A stretch of DNA of 64,000 bases from Knoellia sp. S7-12. GTDB lineage: Bacteria > Actinomycetota > Actinomycetes > Actinomycetales > Dermatophilaceae. Location: the NCBI RefSeq assembly GCF_040518285.1, contig NZ_CP155449.1, forward strand, positions 3,472,001 through 3,536,000. The letters are read 5' to 3'. Numbering within the stretch: the first letter of the stretch is position 1; every line of letters starts with the position of its first letter. The notes beneath the pieces are model-generated. The model did not search any database, was not told the origin of the DNA, and saw only the letters and a program-made list of their open reading frames with translations. The position numbers were made by a program, and so were the translations under genes. Of this stretch, positions 34,819-44,355 are shown one piece after another.

Positions 34819-35301
34819 TCAGGACGCGAGGACCTCGTCGAGGATGGTCTCTGCCTTCTCCTCGTCGGTCTTCTCGGCCAGCGCGAGCTCGGACACGAGG
34901 ATCTGACGCGCCTTGGAGAGCATGCGCTTCTCGCCGGCGGACAGACCGCGGTCCTTGTCTCGGCGCCAGAGGTCACGCACGACCTCCGCGACCTTGATGA
35001 CGTCACCGGAGGCGAGCTTCTCGAGGTTGGCCTTGAAGCGGCGCGACCAGTTGGTCGGCTCCTCGGCAAACGGGGCCCTCAGCACTTCGAAGACCTTCTC
35101 GAGGCCGGCCTTGTCGACGACGTCACGCACGCCGACCAGGTCACAGTTCTCGGCAGGGACCTCAATGACGAGGTCTCCTTGGGCCACCTTGAGCTTCAGG
35201 TAGAGCTTCTCCACGCCCTTGATGGTGCGGTTGTTGATCTCTTCGATGCGCGCAGCCCCGTGGTGGGGATACACGACCGTTTCGCCGACCTTGAAAATCA
35301 T
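34819..35301 (-). CDS. carD: CarD-family transcription regulator
   Basis: A 160-residue RNA-polymerase-binding protein. The N-terminal RNAP-interaction domain is [20 protein letters not shown]; the C-terminal DNA-binding part has [20 protein letters not shown] and the conserved W of [14 protein letters not shown]. CarD stabilises open complexes at rRNA and other promoters. I prefer ATG 35301 (MIFKVGE) over TTG 35307. An aggggc lies about 8 nt upstream of that ATG. Confidence 0.95.
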   Translation of the reverse strand: MIFKVGETVVYPHHGAARIEEINNRTIKGVEKLYLKLKVAQGDLVIEVPAENCDLVGVRDVVDKAGLEKVFEVLRAPFAEEPTNWSRRFKANLEKLASGDVIKVAEVVRDLWRRDKDRGLSAGEKRMLSKARQILVSELALAEKTDEEKAETILDEVLAS

Positions 35302-35522
35302 ATGCAACTTGCCCCTTTCGCGAGGGCAAGTTTAACACGCCGAGAGGCCTGGGACGGAATCGAACCAGACGGCATACCCGCAGGTCAGGACGGTGAAAAC
35401 CGTTGTCGGGCACCGAAACTGGGTATTGACACATTGCCTTTCTCATGCTCCGTCCACGACCGGGCCAGCTCGAGGTGCAACTGATCCCCACTACTGCGCA
35501 CATGTGTTCGCGCGACGCTCGC

Positions 35523-35528
35523 TACGCT
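35523..35528 (+). promoter_or_regulatory. -10 box for leaderless lipoprotein mRNA
   Basis: tacgct ends 7 nt before GTG 35536. The surrounding tacgctgtccc is repeated at the promoter of the gene at 55317. Confidence 0.5.
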
Positions 35529-35535
35529 GTCCCCC

Positions 35536-36081
35536 GTGACGACCGCACCTGTGACGACCTCCCGCCATCGCCTGCGCGCAGCCCTTGCGGCCGCAGCCCT
35601 CGGCACCACCCTGCTCGGTGGCTGCGCCGTGTTCTCGCCCGTGCAGACCGACTACAACTACCAGGCGGCCGACGGCGTCAACGCCACCTTCGGTGACCTT
35701 GACGTGCGCGGGGTGCTCGTCATCTCCAACGCCAAGGACGCCCCGGGCAGTGTCCTGGGCCAGCTCGTCAACACGAGCAACGAGGAGATCGAGGTGGCCT
35801 TCGCCAGCGAAGGCGGCGCGAGCGAACCGGTCACCGTTCCCCGCTACTCCTCGCTCACCCTCGGCGAGGGCGAGGCAGTGACGCTGCCCAAGGTGGCTGT
35901 CGAGCCCGGCGACGTCATCCAGCTCCAGGTCACGACCGCGGCCACCGGTCAGAACATCGTCACTGTGCCCGTCCTGCCTGCGATGGCCTACTACTCGGAT
36001 GACGCTCCGCCAGGTTCACCCGCCCTGCCGAGCGACTCGCCCAGCGCCGAACCGAGCGGCGAACCGAGCGCCAGCCACTGA
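35536..36081 (+). CDS. Secreted lipoprotein of unknown function
   Basis: A 181-residue protein. Signal peptide RLRAALAAAALGTTLL ends in the lipobox LLGGC, giving a lipid-anchored cysteine at about residue 30. The mature part is a beta-rich domain (ADGVNATFGDLDVRGVLVIS ... VTVPVLPAMAYYSD) followed by a Ser/Pro tail. Similar lipoproteins opposite carD occur in other actinobacteria, as I recall. Function is unknown. Confidence 0.8.
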   Translation: MTTAPVTTSRHRLRAALAAAALGTTLLGGCAVFSPVQTDYNYQAADGVNATFGDLDVRGVLVISNAKDAPGSVLGQLVNTSNEEIEVAFASEGGASEPVTVPRYSSLTLGEGEAVTLPKVAVEPGDVIQLQVTTAATGQNIVTVPVLPAMAYYSDDAPPGSPALPSDSPSAEPSGEPSASH

Positions 36082-36082
36082 G

Positions 36083-36108
36083 CCCGACTTATTGCGCAAT
36101 CCGTCGGG
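36083..36108. terminator. Hairpin with ATTGCGCAAT core between convergent genes
   Basis: cccgac (36083) and gtcggg (36103) bracket the self-complementary attgcgcaat (36091..36100). It lies between the lipoprotein stop and regX3 stop. The bases 36091..36107 repeat those at 8819..8835. Confidence 0.55.
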
Positions 36109-36112
36109 GTGC

Positions 36113-36793
36113 TCAGGCCTCGAACTTGTAGCCGAGTCCGCGCACGGTGACGATGTGCTTGGGCGCAGCCGGGTCGGGCTCGACCTTGGCCCGCAGTCGC
36201 TTCACGTGGACGTCGAGGGTCTTGGTGTCACCGACGTAGTCACTGCCCCACACCCGATCGATGAGCTGCATGCGGGTGAGGACACGGCCGGTGTTGCGCA
36301 GCAGCATCTCGAGCAGCTCGAACTCCTTGAGCGGGAGCTGGGTCGCCGAGCCGCCGACGGTGACGACGTGCCGCTCGACATCCATCCGGACCGGACCCGC
36401 CTCGAGCGTGGTCGGCAGGAGCTCCTCGGGCTCGCTGAGCCGGCGCAGTACCGCCTTGATGCGGGCGAGGAGCTCGCGGGACGAGTAGGGCTTGGTGACG
36501 TAGTCGTCGGCGCCGAGCTCGAGGCCCACGACCTTGTCGATCTCGCTGTCCTTGGCTGTCAGCATGATCACCGGGACGTTGGAGCGCTGCCGGAGCGCGC
36601 GGCATACGTCCACGCCTGAAAGGCCGGGAAGCATGAGGTCTAGGAGCACGAGATCCGCACCGCCACTGTCGAACTCCGTGAGAGCGTCGTTGCCGTTCTC
36701 GGCAACACTCACTTCGTAGCCCTCCTTGCGCAGGAGGTAGGACAGGGGATCGGAGAAGGACACTTCGTCCTCGACGACGAGAATGCGGGTCAT
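36113..36793 (-). CDS. regX3: Response regulator RegX3
   Basis: A 226-residue OmpR/PhoB-type regulator. Receiver: phospho-acceptor D52 in LVLLDLMLPG, T79 in MLTAKD and K101 in VTKPYSSREL. C-terminal winged helix: PLKEFELLEMLLRNTGRVLT ... DVHVKRLRAKVE. In mycobacteria RegX3 drives the phosphate-starvation regulon. It overlaps senX3 by 4 bp and lies near phoU, gpm and mshA as in M. tuberculosis. Confidence 0.93.
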   Translation of the reverse strand: MTRILVVEDEVSFSDPLSYLLRKEGYEVSVAENGNDALTEFDSGGADLVLLDLMLPGLSGVDVCRALRQRSNVPVIMLTAKDSEIDKVVGLELGADDYVTKPYSSRELLARIKAVLRRLSEPEELLPTTLEAGPVRMDVERHVVTVGGSATQLPLKEFELLEMLLRNTGRVLTRMQLIDRVWGSDYVGDTKTLDVHVKRLRAKVEPDPAAPKHIVTVRGLGYKFEA

Positions 36794-37974
36794 CCTGGCT
36801 GTTCTCCTTGTGCTGTGCCGACCGTGTGACGGTCGGAGTCTGCCGCAGCCCGGTCGGACGCGGCAGGAAGTCTCATGGTGAAGGTGGAGCCGTGGCCCTC
36901 TTCGCTCCACACGGACACGTCACCGCCGTGGGTCGCGCAGACGTGCTTGACGATGGCGAGCCCGAGGCCCGTGCCGCCGGTGGCTCGCGAGCGCGCGGCG
37001 TCGACGCGATAGAAGCGTTCGAAGATGCGGCTCTGCTCGGTCGCCGGGATCCCCTGCCCCTGGTCCGACACCGTGATCTCGACGGTGTCGCCCACCCTGC
37101 GGGCGGCAACCGCCACCCTCGTGCCGGTCTCGGAGTAGTTCACGGCGTTGGACACGAGGTTGCCGACCGCCGTCGCGAGCAGTTCGGTGTCACCGAAGAC
37201 GGTGGCGCGCTCGTCGACAACTGCCTCGAGCGTGATCTGACGGGCCTCGGCAGCGACGCGCACCCGGTCGACCGCCTCGGCGACGACCTGCGGGATCTGG
37301 ACGAGCTCGGGCTCGTGGAGCGTGTCGGCGACCTGGAGACGCGAGAGGTCGACGATCTCCTTGACGAGCCGGGTGAGGCGGGTGGACTCGACCTGAATGC
37401 GCGCGGCGAACCGCGAGACGGCCTCGGGGTCGTCACGAGCGTCAAGGACTGCCTCGGCCAGCAAGGCGATGCCACCGACCGGCGTCTTGAGCTCGTGCGA
37501 CACGTTGGCGACGAAGTCGCGGCGCACCTCCTCGACCCGGCGGGCGTGGGTGTGGTCCTCGGCGAGAATGAGGATGTGCGGGGCCCCAAGAGGCGCGACA
37601 CGTGCCTTCATCAGCGTGTTGGTCGTGGACCCGAACCCGCGCGAGAGCTCGAGCTCGACCTCGCGAATCTCACCGTCGCGCCGGACCTGACGGGCCAGTT
37701 GGCGCAGCTCGGTGTGCACGAGCTCACCGTGACGCACCAGCCCATAGCTCACGGCGGAGGCCGAGTTGTTGACCACGGCATCGGACGAGTCCAGGACGAC
37801 GGCGATCGAGCGGAGCACGGAGAGCACGTCGCTCACCCCCGAGGGCAGGGATGGCGGGGCACTGGGCGGGATCGTGGTCAGTTTGCGTTCGCTCAGCCGA
37901 CTGGCGGCGACGGCCACGGCACCGATGATGAGTCCCAGGCCGCCACCCACGATTCCCGCGAGCGTCGCATCCAC
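36790..37974 (-). CDS. senX3: Sensor histidine kinase SenX3
   Basis: A 394-residue kinase. One N-terminal membrane segment (about 6-27), a PAS-like region (about 60-145), HisKA with H160 in ANVSHELKTPVGG, and HATPase_c with NLVSNAVNYS (N box), DQGQGIP (G1) and GGTGLGLAIVKH (G2). SenX3 responds to phosphate through the Pst/PhoU system. It starts with GTG 37974, divergent from phoU. Its stop overlaps regX3 (ATGA). Confidence 0.92.
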   Translation of the reverse strand: MDATLAGIVGGGLGLIIGAVAVAASRLSERKLTTIPPSAPPSLPSGVSDVLSVLRSIAVVLDSSDAVVNNSASAVSYGLVRHGELVHTELRQLARQVRRDGEIREVELELSRGFGSTTNTLMKARVAPLGAPHILILAEDHTHARRVEEVRRDFVANVSHELKTPVGGIALLAEAVLDARDDPEAVSRFAARIQVESTRLTRLVKEIVDLSRLQVADTLHEPELVQIPQVVAEAVDRVRVAAEARQITLEAVVDERATVFGDTELLATAVGNLVSNAVNYSETGTRVAVAARRVGDTVEITVSDQGQGIPATEQSRIFERFYRVDAARSRATGGTGLGLAIVKHVCATHGGDVSVWSEEGHGSTFTMRLPAASDRAAADSDRHTVGTAQGEQPG

Positions 37975-38047
37975 CAGATCAGCCTAGACGGACGGAGAAT
38001 GAACTCTGACCCACTTGTGGGTGAGCAGTGGTCGGCAGGAGGCAGAT

Positions 38048-38079
38048 GTTCACCTGCCTGCTGGCGGGAATTCATCACC
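38048..38079 (+). promoter_or_regulatory. Pho-box-like repeats upstream of phoU
   Basis: gttcacc (38048) and attcatcacc (38070) lie 22 bp apart, matching two of the 11-bp units of PhoP/RegX3-type boxes. They sit between senX3 and phoU. Assignment is inference. Confidence 0.35.
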
Positions 38080-38167
38080 TCGTGCCACGCTGCCGACGTC
38101 GATCGACGTCCACGTCTGCGAGCCCGCCGGGCCGGAGGACGGGATCGCCCATTGTCGAGAGGAACAC

Positions 38168-38875
38168 ATGCGCAAGGTATTCCACGAGGAGCTGGACCGG
38201 GTCACCGAAGGGCTGGTCGAGATGACGCGGCTCGCGAGCTCGGCCATGTCGCGGGCGACCACGGCTCTCCTCGACGCCGACGTCCAGCTTGCCGAGTCCG
38301 TCATCGGCGCCGACGTCGAGATCGACGCGTTGCGTGAGGAGCTCGACCTCCTCTCCTTCGACCTCCTCGCCCTGCAGCAGCCGGTCGCCACCGACCTGCG
38401 CATGGTCGTCACGTCGATGCGCATGAGCGCCGACATCGAGCGCATGGGCGACCTCGCCCGCCACGTGGCCAAGGTCGCTCGGCTGCGCTACCCCAACTCC
38501 GCCGTCCCCCCCGAGCTGCGCTCGATCATCCTCGAGATGGGCCAGGTCGCCGAGCGCATCGTCACCAAGGCTGGCTCGGTCATCGCGGCCCGCGACGTCG
38601 AGGCCGCCAAGCAGATCGAGCGCGACGACGACGCGATGGACGACCTCCACCGCCGTCTCTTCGAGGCCCTCGCCTCCGACTCCTGGACGCACCCCGCCGA
38701 GACGACAGTCGACATCACGCTCGTCGGCCGCTACTACGAGCGCTTCGCCGACCACGCGGTCTCGGTTGCCCGTCGAGTCGTCTTCCTCGTCACCGGCGAA
38801 CACGGCACCGACAGCGAGAGCAGCCACGAGGACGACGAGGACCACGAGGCCCACCCGGAGACCACGACTGCCTGA
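38168..38875 (+). CDS. phoU: Phosphate signalling protein PhoU
   Basis: A 235-residue protein made of two PhoU three-helix repeats, with the conserved ALQQPVATDLRMVVTSMRMS (first) and DLHRRLFEALASD plus RYYERFADHAVSVARRVVFL (second). PhoU inhibits the SenX3-type kinase when phosphate is plentiful. The acidic His/Glu tail (SSHEDDEDHEAHPE) is extra. No pst genes are in the window. It is followed by a perfect terminator. Confidence 0.93.
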   Translation: MRKVFHEELDRVTEGLVEMTRLASSAMSRATTALLDADVQLAESVIGADVEIDALREELDLLSFDLLALQQPVATDLRMVVTSMRMSADIERMGDLARHVAKVARLRYPNSAVPPELRSIILEMGQVAERIVTKAGSVIAARDVEAAKQIERDDDAMDDLHRRLFEALASDSWTHPAETTVDITLVGRYYERFADHAVSVARRVVFLVTGEHGTDSESSHEDDEDHEAHPETTTA

Positions 38876-38903
38876 TGCGTTCCTCCCGCACAGCGGGAGT
38901 CCA

Positions 38904-38943
38904 CAGAGCCCGTATGCCGGCCACCCGGCATACGGGCTCTGTC
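38904..38943 (+). terminator. phoU terminator built from two inverted CGGCATAC octamers
   Basis: acagagcccgtatgccgg (38904..38921) pairs perfectly with its complement at 38926..38943 around a 4-nt loop. Each arm carries one copy of the over-represented octamer, in opposite orientation. Between here and 39149 I see no gene. Confidence 0.88.
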
Positions 38944-39149
38944 GCCTTCCAGGGCTCTGGCCCTACCGGCGGACTATCAGCTCCCACAGACCGGGGGCGC
39001 GCTGAGCACGAGTCTTCGCTGACTTCGCGCCGGCTGATAGTCCTCCTGCCGACGCGAAGGGTGGAGAGTCTCGGTCGGCACTCAACCTTTCGCGCCCAGG
39101 TCGCGTTCTCTTGGGGTGACAGGGGTGCGATCGACGTGAGGATGGGGAC

Positions 39150-39245
39150 GTGGACCGAGACGATGAGGCGGCGTTCGCCGAGTTCGTGACGCGGGAGTGG
39201 TCGGCGTGGCCGTTGCGCCCCTGCAGGGCGCACCCACTGCCTTGA
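39150..39245 (+). pseudogene. Possible remnant of an ECF sigma factor (N-terminus only)
   Basis: GTG 39150 opens VDRDDEAAFAEFVTREWSAW, then PLR, which resembles the first ~23 residues of SigE-type ECF sigma factors. The frame then reads PCRAHPLP and stops at 39245. The following larger frame is in another register. A deletion joining the sigma gene to its partner's 3' part would explain this; weak similarity keeps confidence low. Confidence 0.4.
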
Positions 39246-39958
39246 CAAGGGTCCGCACGTCTGACGACAGCTTCGGTTTCGGACCCAACCCATTGACCCA
39301 GCCCAATGTCGGCGCATCCGACGGCGGGGCCTCGATCTGCGCCGACCTGTGTCCGGATTTCGTCGAACGCGCCACCCTCGCCATTCGACAAGGTGTTGCT
39401 CGCCAGTTCGGACATCCCACCGAGGATATTGCGACGTCGGTGATCTATTCAGGCCCTGTCGATGCTGAGGTGGCAAGGGCAAGCGAGATCACGGATGCCG
39501 CCGCTGGCGAACTGCGACTCTTTGTGGCCCATTCGCGTCTCCCGAACGGGGCGATGGTGCGCGACGCGATCTTGGTCCACTCGGGGGGCGACGGCAATGG
39601 TGGGGTGGTCGAACTCGAAAACGCGACACCGATCTCGGCGGCGAACTCACAGGGCCGCCCCTACGTGCTCTTCGGCAACGCGCAAGGCGAGGACTCTGGC
39701 CTTATCGCGGAAGTGATTGCACCCGGAGCAGTCACAGCGCAGCTGAAGGCTGAGGACCCTGCTTCGTTCCCCGGCAGCGCGAAGAGCCCACTCGTCGACG
39801 GTCGAGCCCGCCTCAACGTCGGCAAGGTGTTGCCGCTGAGCGGAGCACGCGTCGTGACGTTCGACGCGGCCGGTCGGGAGTTGGGGAATTGGCTGGCCGT
39901 TCCTCCGGCAGCAGAGCGGGCCGTGTTTGAGGCAGGGGAGACTGAAGGCGCGCCCTGA
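39197..39958 (+). CDS. Hypothetical protein, probably 5'-truncated
   Basis: A 253-residue frame with no clear start; the first ~20 codons overlap the sigma remnant and are doubtful. The credible part begins near TRVRTSDDSFGFGPNPLTQP and includes CADLCPDFVERATLAIRQG, and a beta-rich C-terminal region ending GNWLAVPPAAERAVF. No membrane segment remains. It may be the extracytoplasmic part of a membrane protein formerly paired with an ECF sigma factor. Confidence 0.5.
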   Translation: MVGVAVAPLQGAPTALTRVRTSDDSFGFGPNPLTQPNVGASDGGASICADLCPDFVERATLAIRQGVARQFGHPTEDIATSVIYSGPVDAEVARASEITDAAAGELRLFVAHSRLPNGAMVRDAILVHSGGDGNGGVVELENATPISAANSQGRPYVLFGNAQGEDSGLIAEVIAPGAVTAQLKAEDPASFPGSAKSPLVDGRARLNVGKVLPLSGARVVTFDAAGRELGNWLAVPPAAERAVFEAGETEGAP

Positions 39959-40065
39959 CGGTCACAAGTCGAGGTGCGCCGGCGGCATACGCCGTGCTTG
40001 TGTCTGCGCTTTCGGTGGCTAGATCAACCGGATCCGCAGACGCAAGGAGGAGCGCTGGGTGAGGG

Positions 40066-40800
40066 TCAGCGGCCCTGGTTGGCGACTGCGGCTGCGGCGG
40101 CTTCGGCGGCGGCGGGGTCGAGGTACTCCCCCGGCTTGGTCGGCATGAAGTCGTCACCGAGTTCGTAGACGAGGGGCTGGCCGGTCGGGATGTTGAGTCC
40201 GGCGATGGCCTCGTCGCTGATGCCGTCGAGGTGCTTCACCAGGCCGCGCAGGCTGTTGCCGTGAGCGACGACGAGCACGGTCTCACCGGCGGCGAGGTCG
40301 TCGCGGATCGAGCCCTCCCAGTAGGGCATGAAGCGTTCGATGACGTCCTTGAGGCACTCCGTGCGCGGCACGTCGATGCCGGCATAGCGCGGGTCGCTCG
40401 TCTGGTCGAATTCCGAGCCGATCTCGATCTGCGGCGGCGGGGTGTCGAACGAACGACGCCACAGCATGAACTGCTCGTCGCCGTACTTGTCGCGGGTGGC
40501 CGCCTTGTCGAGCCCCTGGAGCGCGCCGTAGTGACGCTCGTTGAGGCGCCAGTCGCGACGCACCGGGATCCAGGACCGGTCGGCGGCGTCGAGGGTGAGG
40601 TTGGCCGTGGTGATCGCACGCCGCAACACCGAGGTGTGGACGACGGCCGGCAGGACCCCGCGCTCCTTGAGCAGGCGACCACCGTTGACGGCCTCCTCAC
40701 GCCCCTGATCGTTGAGGTCGACATCGACCCACCCGGTGAAGAGGTTCTTTGCATTCCACTCGGAGTGACCGTGACGCAGCAGGATCAGGGTGTGTGCCAT
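40066..40800 (-). CDS. gpmA: 2,3-bisphosphoglycerate-dependent phosphoglycerate mutase
   Basis: A 244-residue glycolytic mutase (3-PG to 2-PG). Phospho-histidine motif [25 protein letters not shown]; second catalytic histidine [12 protein letters not shown]. Length is normal. The C-terminal tail is alanine-rich ([14 protein letters not shown]). It shares the strand and order with YbjN and mshA, as in M. tuberculosis. Confidence 0.95.
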   Translation of the reverse strand: MAHTLILLRHGHSEWNAKNLFTGWVDVDLNDQGREEAVNGGRLLKERGVLPAVVHTSVLRRAITTANLTLDAADRSWIPVRRDWRLNERHYGALQGLDKAATRDKYGDEQFMLWRRSFDTPPPQIEIGSEFDQTSDPRYAGIDVPRTECLKDVIERFMPYWEGSIRDDLAAGETVLVVAHGNSLRGLVKHLDGISDEAIAGLNIPTGQPLVYELGDDFMPTKPGEYLDPAAAEAAAAAVANQGR

Positions 40801-40865
40801 GGGAGTCAGCCTAGCGACGGGAGGTGTGCGCGGGAGGTGCGCACCCGGCATACGGAATCGGTCGT

Positions 40866-41351
40866 TCAGGACTTGTCGAGAAGGTGACGGAACGCCTCGA
40901 GGTTGCGCAGCGACTCACCGCGCGAGACCCGCCAGTCCCACTCCTTCTGCATCGACGTGAGGAAGCCGATGATGAGGAGCTCGTTGAAGGGTGAGTCCGC
41001 TGCTTCGAGCACGACACCAAAGAGCTGGTCGAGCTGGTCGGCATCGACGCCCGCCGCCGGGATGCGGCCGGTGACATAGACGTCGCCACTGCCATCGATC
41101 GAGTAGGCGAGGCCGGGCAGCCGCAGGTTGCGCCGCAGGAGGCTGCGATAGAACGCCTCGTGGTTCTCGTCGGGGTTGCGGATGACGAACGCCGACACCG
41201 AGAGGTCCGCGCCCGCGACGAGGGACACGACGGTCTTGAGCTTCTTCTCGCCGGGCAGGGTGACGACGAACTCGCCGTCGCGCGCTCCCGCCTCCCACTC
41301 GATCTCGGTCTCGTCGAGGAAGGTCTTGATGGTCGCGTTCAGGTCGCTCAA
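40866..41351 (-). CDS. YbjN-domain protein
   Basis: A 161-residue protein of the YbjN/type III secretion chaperone-like fold ([20 protein letters not shown] ... [20 protein letters not shown]). The TTG start at 41351 overlaps the mshA stop (TTGA), and it precedes gpmA, matching Rv0487's position in M. tuberculosis. Function is unknown; a chaperone-like role has been proposed for the family. Confidence 0.85.
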   Translation of the reverse strand: MSDLNATIKTFLDETEIEWEAGARDGEFVVTLPGEKKLKTVVSLVAGADLSVSAFVIRNPDENHEAFYRSLLRRNLRLPGLAYSIDGSGDVYVTGRIPAAGVDADQLDQLFGVVLEAADSPFNELLIIGFLTSMQKEWDWRVSRGESLRNLEAFRHLLDKS

Positions 41352-42661
41352 GGGATCACCGCTGTGGGTATGCCGGTCAGTGCGTCTGAGTCGTTGATCG
41401 AGGCTCTGCGTGGGGTTGCGAGTGCGGCTTCGTAGACGGCGGCCAACCGCTCAGCGGTCACCTCCCACGCGAAATCGCGGGCCCGCTCTGCGGCGCGCGC
41501 GGACAGGTCGGCTTGGTGCTCCGGGTTGTCGATGACCGACTCGATGGCGTCGACCCATTTGTGGACGTCGTGGCCGTCGACGAGGATCCCGGCGTCACCG
41601 ACGGCGGTCGGGAGCCCTCCGACATTGGTGGCGACGACGACGGCCCCGCAGGCCTGTGCCTCGACGGCGACGAGGCCGAACGACTCGTTGTGCGACGGCA
41701 CGGCGACGACATCGGCGGCACGCATCCAGGTGGCGAGGGTGTCGCGGTCGGTGGGTTCGACGAAGCGCACGAGGTCGGCGATGCCTTCGTCTGCGGCGAG
41801 CTGGTCCAAGGCCATCGGCGTGCGCACCGCCCCACCACTGGGACCGCCGAGGATGCCGACGACGAGCCGTCCACGCAGGTGGGGGTCACGGCGGGTGAGC
41901 ATCGCGGCGGCGCGGATGAGGACGTCGGGGGCCTTGAGGGGCTGGATGCGTCCGACGAAGAGCAAAAGGACGGCGTCGTCCGGGACACCGATGCTGTGGC
42001 GAGCCTCGGAGCGGTCCCCGGGGTGGAACACGTCGAGGTCGACACCCGGCGGGACGTCGTCGACCCGTTCGGGGTCCGCGCCATAGAGCTCGATCAGCTC
42101 CCGCGCCTCGTCGTGGGTGTTGGCCACCAGCCGGTCGGCAGCCTCGACGACCTGCGCCTCACCGATCTCGCGGCCACGAGGCTCCTCGGCATCGCCCTCG
42201 GCGCGGTGGAGGTTCTTGACCCGGGCCATCGTGTGCATCGTGTGGACGAGGGGGATGTCCCAGCGGTCGGCGGCGAGCCAGCCCACCTGCCCGGAGAGCC
42301 AGTAGTGCGAGTGGACGAGGTCGTAGTGACCCTCGGGTGCATGTGCCGCCACCCGCATCATCCCGGCTGCGAAGGCGCAGAGCTGGCCGGGAAGGTCCTC
42401 CTTGTTGAGGCCCTCGTAGGGTCCTGCGGCGATGTGGCGGACCAGGACACCGGGCTCGACCTCGACGACGGGCGCATCCGACGCGGTGGTCCGTCGCGTG
42501 AAGATGTCGACGTCGATTCCGCTGCGCGCCAACCGTTTTGCCGTCTCGATGACATAGACGTTCATGCCACCTGCATCCCCTGTCCCCGGCTGCGCAAGTG
42601 GCGACGTGTGCACCGACACCATCGCGACCCGGCGGCGGGGCCGTGGCTCCTCAGTCGTCAT
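41348..42661 (-). CDS. mshA: D-inositol-3-phosphate glycosyltransferase MshA
   Basis: A 437-residue GT4 glycosyltransferase making the first step of mycothiol synthesis (GlcNAc transfer to inositol phosphate). Signatures: VSVHTSPLAQPGTGDAGGMN, DLVHSHYWLSG, VNTMH-like VHTMHTMARVKN, VGRIQPLKAPDVLI and the EX7E-like SHNESFGLVAVEAQACG. ATG 42661 gives MTTEEPRPRRR. It is coupled to the YbjN gene. Confidence 0.94.
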   Translation of the reverse strand: MTTEEPRPRRRVAMVSVHTSPLAQPGTGDAGGMNVYVIETAKRLARSGIDVDIFTRRTTASDAPVVEVEPGVLVRHIAAGPYEGLNKEDLPGQLCAFAAGMMRVAAHAPEGHYDLVHSHYWLSGQVGWLAADRWDIPLVHTMHTMARVKNLHRAEGDAEEPRGREIGEAQVVEAADRLVANTHDEARELIELYGADPERVDDVPPGVDLDVFHPGDRSEARHSIGVPDDAVLLLFVGRIQPLKAPDVLIRAAAMLTRRDPHLRGRLVVGILGGPSGGAVRTPMALDQLAADEGIADLVRFVEPTDRDTLATWMRAADVVAVPSHNESFGLVAVEAQACGAVVVATNVGGLPTAVGDAGILVDGHDVHKWVDAIESVIDNPEHQADLSARAAERARDFAWEVTAERLAAVYEAALATPRRASINDSDALTGIPTAVIP

Positions 42662-42684
42662 CCGGCCAGTCTGGCACGCACGAC

Positions 42685-43479
42685 TCAACCCGCTCGCGGC
42701 ACACCGCTGAGCAGGAGGGTCGCCCGGTCGGACCACACGTGAACATCGAGCCGACCGTCCGGACGCAGATCGAGCCCGCGTGTCTGGACGACCGGACCGA
42801 TGCCGACGATGGTCCTGCGCGCCGACGTGAAGGCCTGCTGCTGGCCTGTCTTCGGGGCCACCCACCAACCACGGGTGCGCAGGGTGCGTTGCGGCAGCGC
42901 AGGCGCAAGCCCAGCGGTGGCGGGCATGGCATCCAGGTGGACGACCACTGCGTCCGCACCCTGGATGTGCGCCATGACGTGCACTCCGGTCGTCGTGAGC
43001 AGGAAGACGAGCCGCAAAGGCATCGTGCGTTGCTGGCCGTCGACGTCGTCATAGACCTCGCCGCTGTATGCCGCCCGGCCCGGTTCGATCCGAACCTCGT
43101 CAATGCGCACGTGGTCGAGCGTTGCCTCGACGTTTTCGAACGGGTGGTCATCTCTTTGTCCGAGGTCACCCAACACAGCACTGACCGGGGATCCGCTGGT
43201 GATGGTGTCAACGAGAGGTCCCGACCCTGCCGAGACCTTGAAACCGGACTGGTAGGCCCCGACCGAGTAGCCACGACCTAGGGTGGCGATCCCCCGGGCG
43301 CTCTCATCCACAGTGAGGAGGCCTGGCTCCACGGGCACGAGGCCGATGTCCGTGCGGAGCACACCCGGCAGCCAGGTCGAGATGCCCAGAGCAAGCGCAG
43401 CGGCCACGGAGACGACCAGCGCCACCATGCTCCGGCTCACGTCGCGGCGTCGGCCGCGCACTCCCCATTTGCGCACCAC
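42685..43479 (-). CDS. Single-pass membrane protein of unknown function
   Basis: A 264-residue protein. A basic N-terminus (VRKWGVRGRRRDVSRSM) is followed by one membrane segment (ALVVSVAAALALGISTWLPG), then a ~220-residue extracellular beta-rich domain (PLVDTITSGSPVSAVLGDLG ... HLDAMPATAGLAP). It lies 23 nt upstream of mshA on the same strand. It is probably anchored outside the membrane. No recognised domain. Confidence 0.7.
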   Translation of the reverse strand: MVRKWGVRGRRRDVSRSMVALVVSVAAALALGISTWLPGVLRTDIGLVPVEPGLLTVDESARGIATLGRGYSVGAYQSGFKVSAGSGPLVDTITSGSPVSAVLGDLGQRDDHPFENVEATLDHVRIDEVRIEPGRAAYSGEVYDDVDGQQRTMPLRLVFLLTTTGVHVMAHIQGADAVVVHLDAMPATAGLAPALPQRTLRTRGWWVAPKTGQQQAFTSARRTIVGIGPVVQTRGLDLRPDGRLDVHVWSDRATLLLSGVPRAG

Positions 43480-43521
43480 CGCAGCCTATGTGGCGTGGCT
43501 GTGGACAGCCCCTCCTGCTCG

Positions 43522-43527
43522 TACGCT
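43522..43527 (+). promoter_or_regulatory. -10 box for leaderless methyltransferase mRNA
   Basis: tacgct ends 6 nt before GTG 43534, within the 54-bp divergent gap. Confidence 0.5.
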
Positions 43528-43533
43528 GGGCCT

Positions 43534-44355
43534 GTGGCGAGGACGAGACCGGTCGGGGTGATCACCCGCGGAACGACGAACCCCAACCGCCTCCGACGGT
43601 GTGATCGCTGGCTCGCCGGTCCCGCTTCGTGGCGGTTGCGTGGCGCCGTTGGCACACCACCGATCGTCGTGGACCTCGGCTATGGCGCTTCTCCTGTCAC
43701 GGCTGTGGAGTTGCATGACCGGCTCTGTCGCGTGCGCTCCGACGTCGAGGTGGTGGGGATCGAGATCGACCCGGAGCGGGTGGCCGCCGGGCAGCTGCTG
43801 GCCACACCGGGGCTGAGTTTTCGCCGGGGCGGGTTCGAGGTGCCACTCGACGGTCGCGACGCGACGGTGGTGCGCGCCTTCAACGTGCTCCGTCAGTACG
43901 CCGAGGACGAAGTGGCCGGGGCCTGGGCCGCAGTGTGCAGCCGGCTGGTGCCCGACGGACTCTTGGTCGATGGCACGTGTGACGAGCTCGGACGACTCGC
44001 GACGTGGGTCGCGGTCGAGCCCTCGGGACCGGTGAGCCTCTCCCTGTCCTGGCACCTCCGTGGCCTCGAGCAACCCTCGATCATCGCCGAGCGACTTCCC
44101 AAGGCACTCATCCACCGGAACGTCGCGGGTGAGGCAGTCCATGACTATCTGACCGACCTCGATCGGCACTGGGCGCGCAGTGCGAGCCACGCGGCATACG
44201 GTGTGCGACAACGATTCCTGGCCACAGCGCAGGCCATGCGCGACAGCGGTTGGCCACTGCTCGACGGTCCGTCGCGCTGGCGCCTCGGTGAACTCACCGT
44301 CGCCTGGGACGCCGTGGCTCCAGGCTCAACGTCGGCGGGTCACCACGGGCCGTAA
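43534..44355 (+). CDS. Class I SAM-dependent methyltransferase-like protein
   Basis: A 273-residue Rossmann-fold protein. The SAM motif is VVDLGYGASPVTAVEL and motif II is VVGIEIDPERVAAG; VVRAFNVLRQY replaces the usual acidic loop. The start is a leaderless-type GTG at 43534. The 3' end overlaps the convergent DUF2516 gene by 16 bp. Such genes lie next to mshA in several actinobacteria. Substrate is unknown. Confidence 0.8.
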   Translation: MARTRPVGVITRGTTNPNRLRRCDRWLAGPASWRLRGAVGTPPIVVDLGYGASPVTAVELHDRLCRVRSDVEVVGIEIDPERVAAGQLLATPGLSFRRGGFEVPLDGRDATVVRAFNVLRQYAEDEVAGAWAAVCSRLVPDGLLVDGTCDELGRLATWVAVEPSGPVSLSLSWHLRGLEQPSIIAERLPKALIHRNVAGEAVHDYLTDLDRHWARSASHAAYGVRQRFLATAQAMRDSGWPLLDGPSRWRLGELTVAWDAVAPGSTSAGHHGP

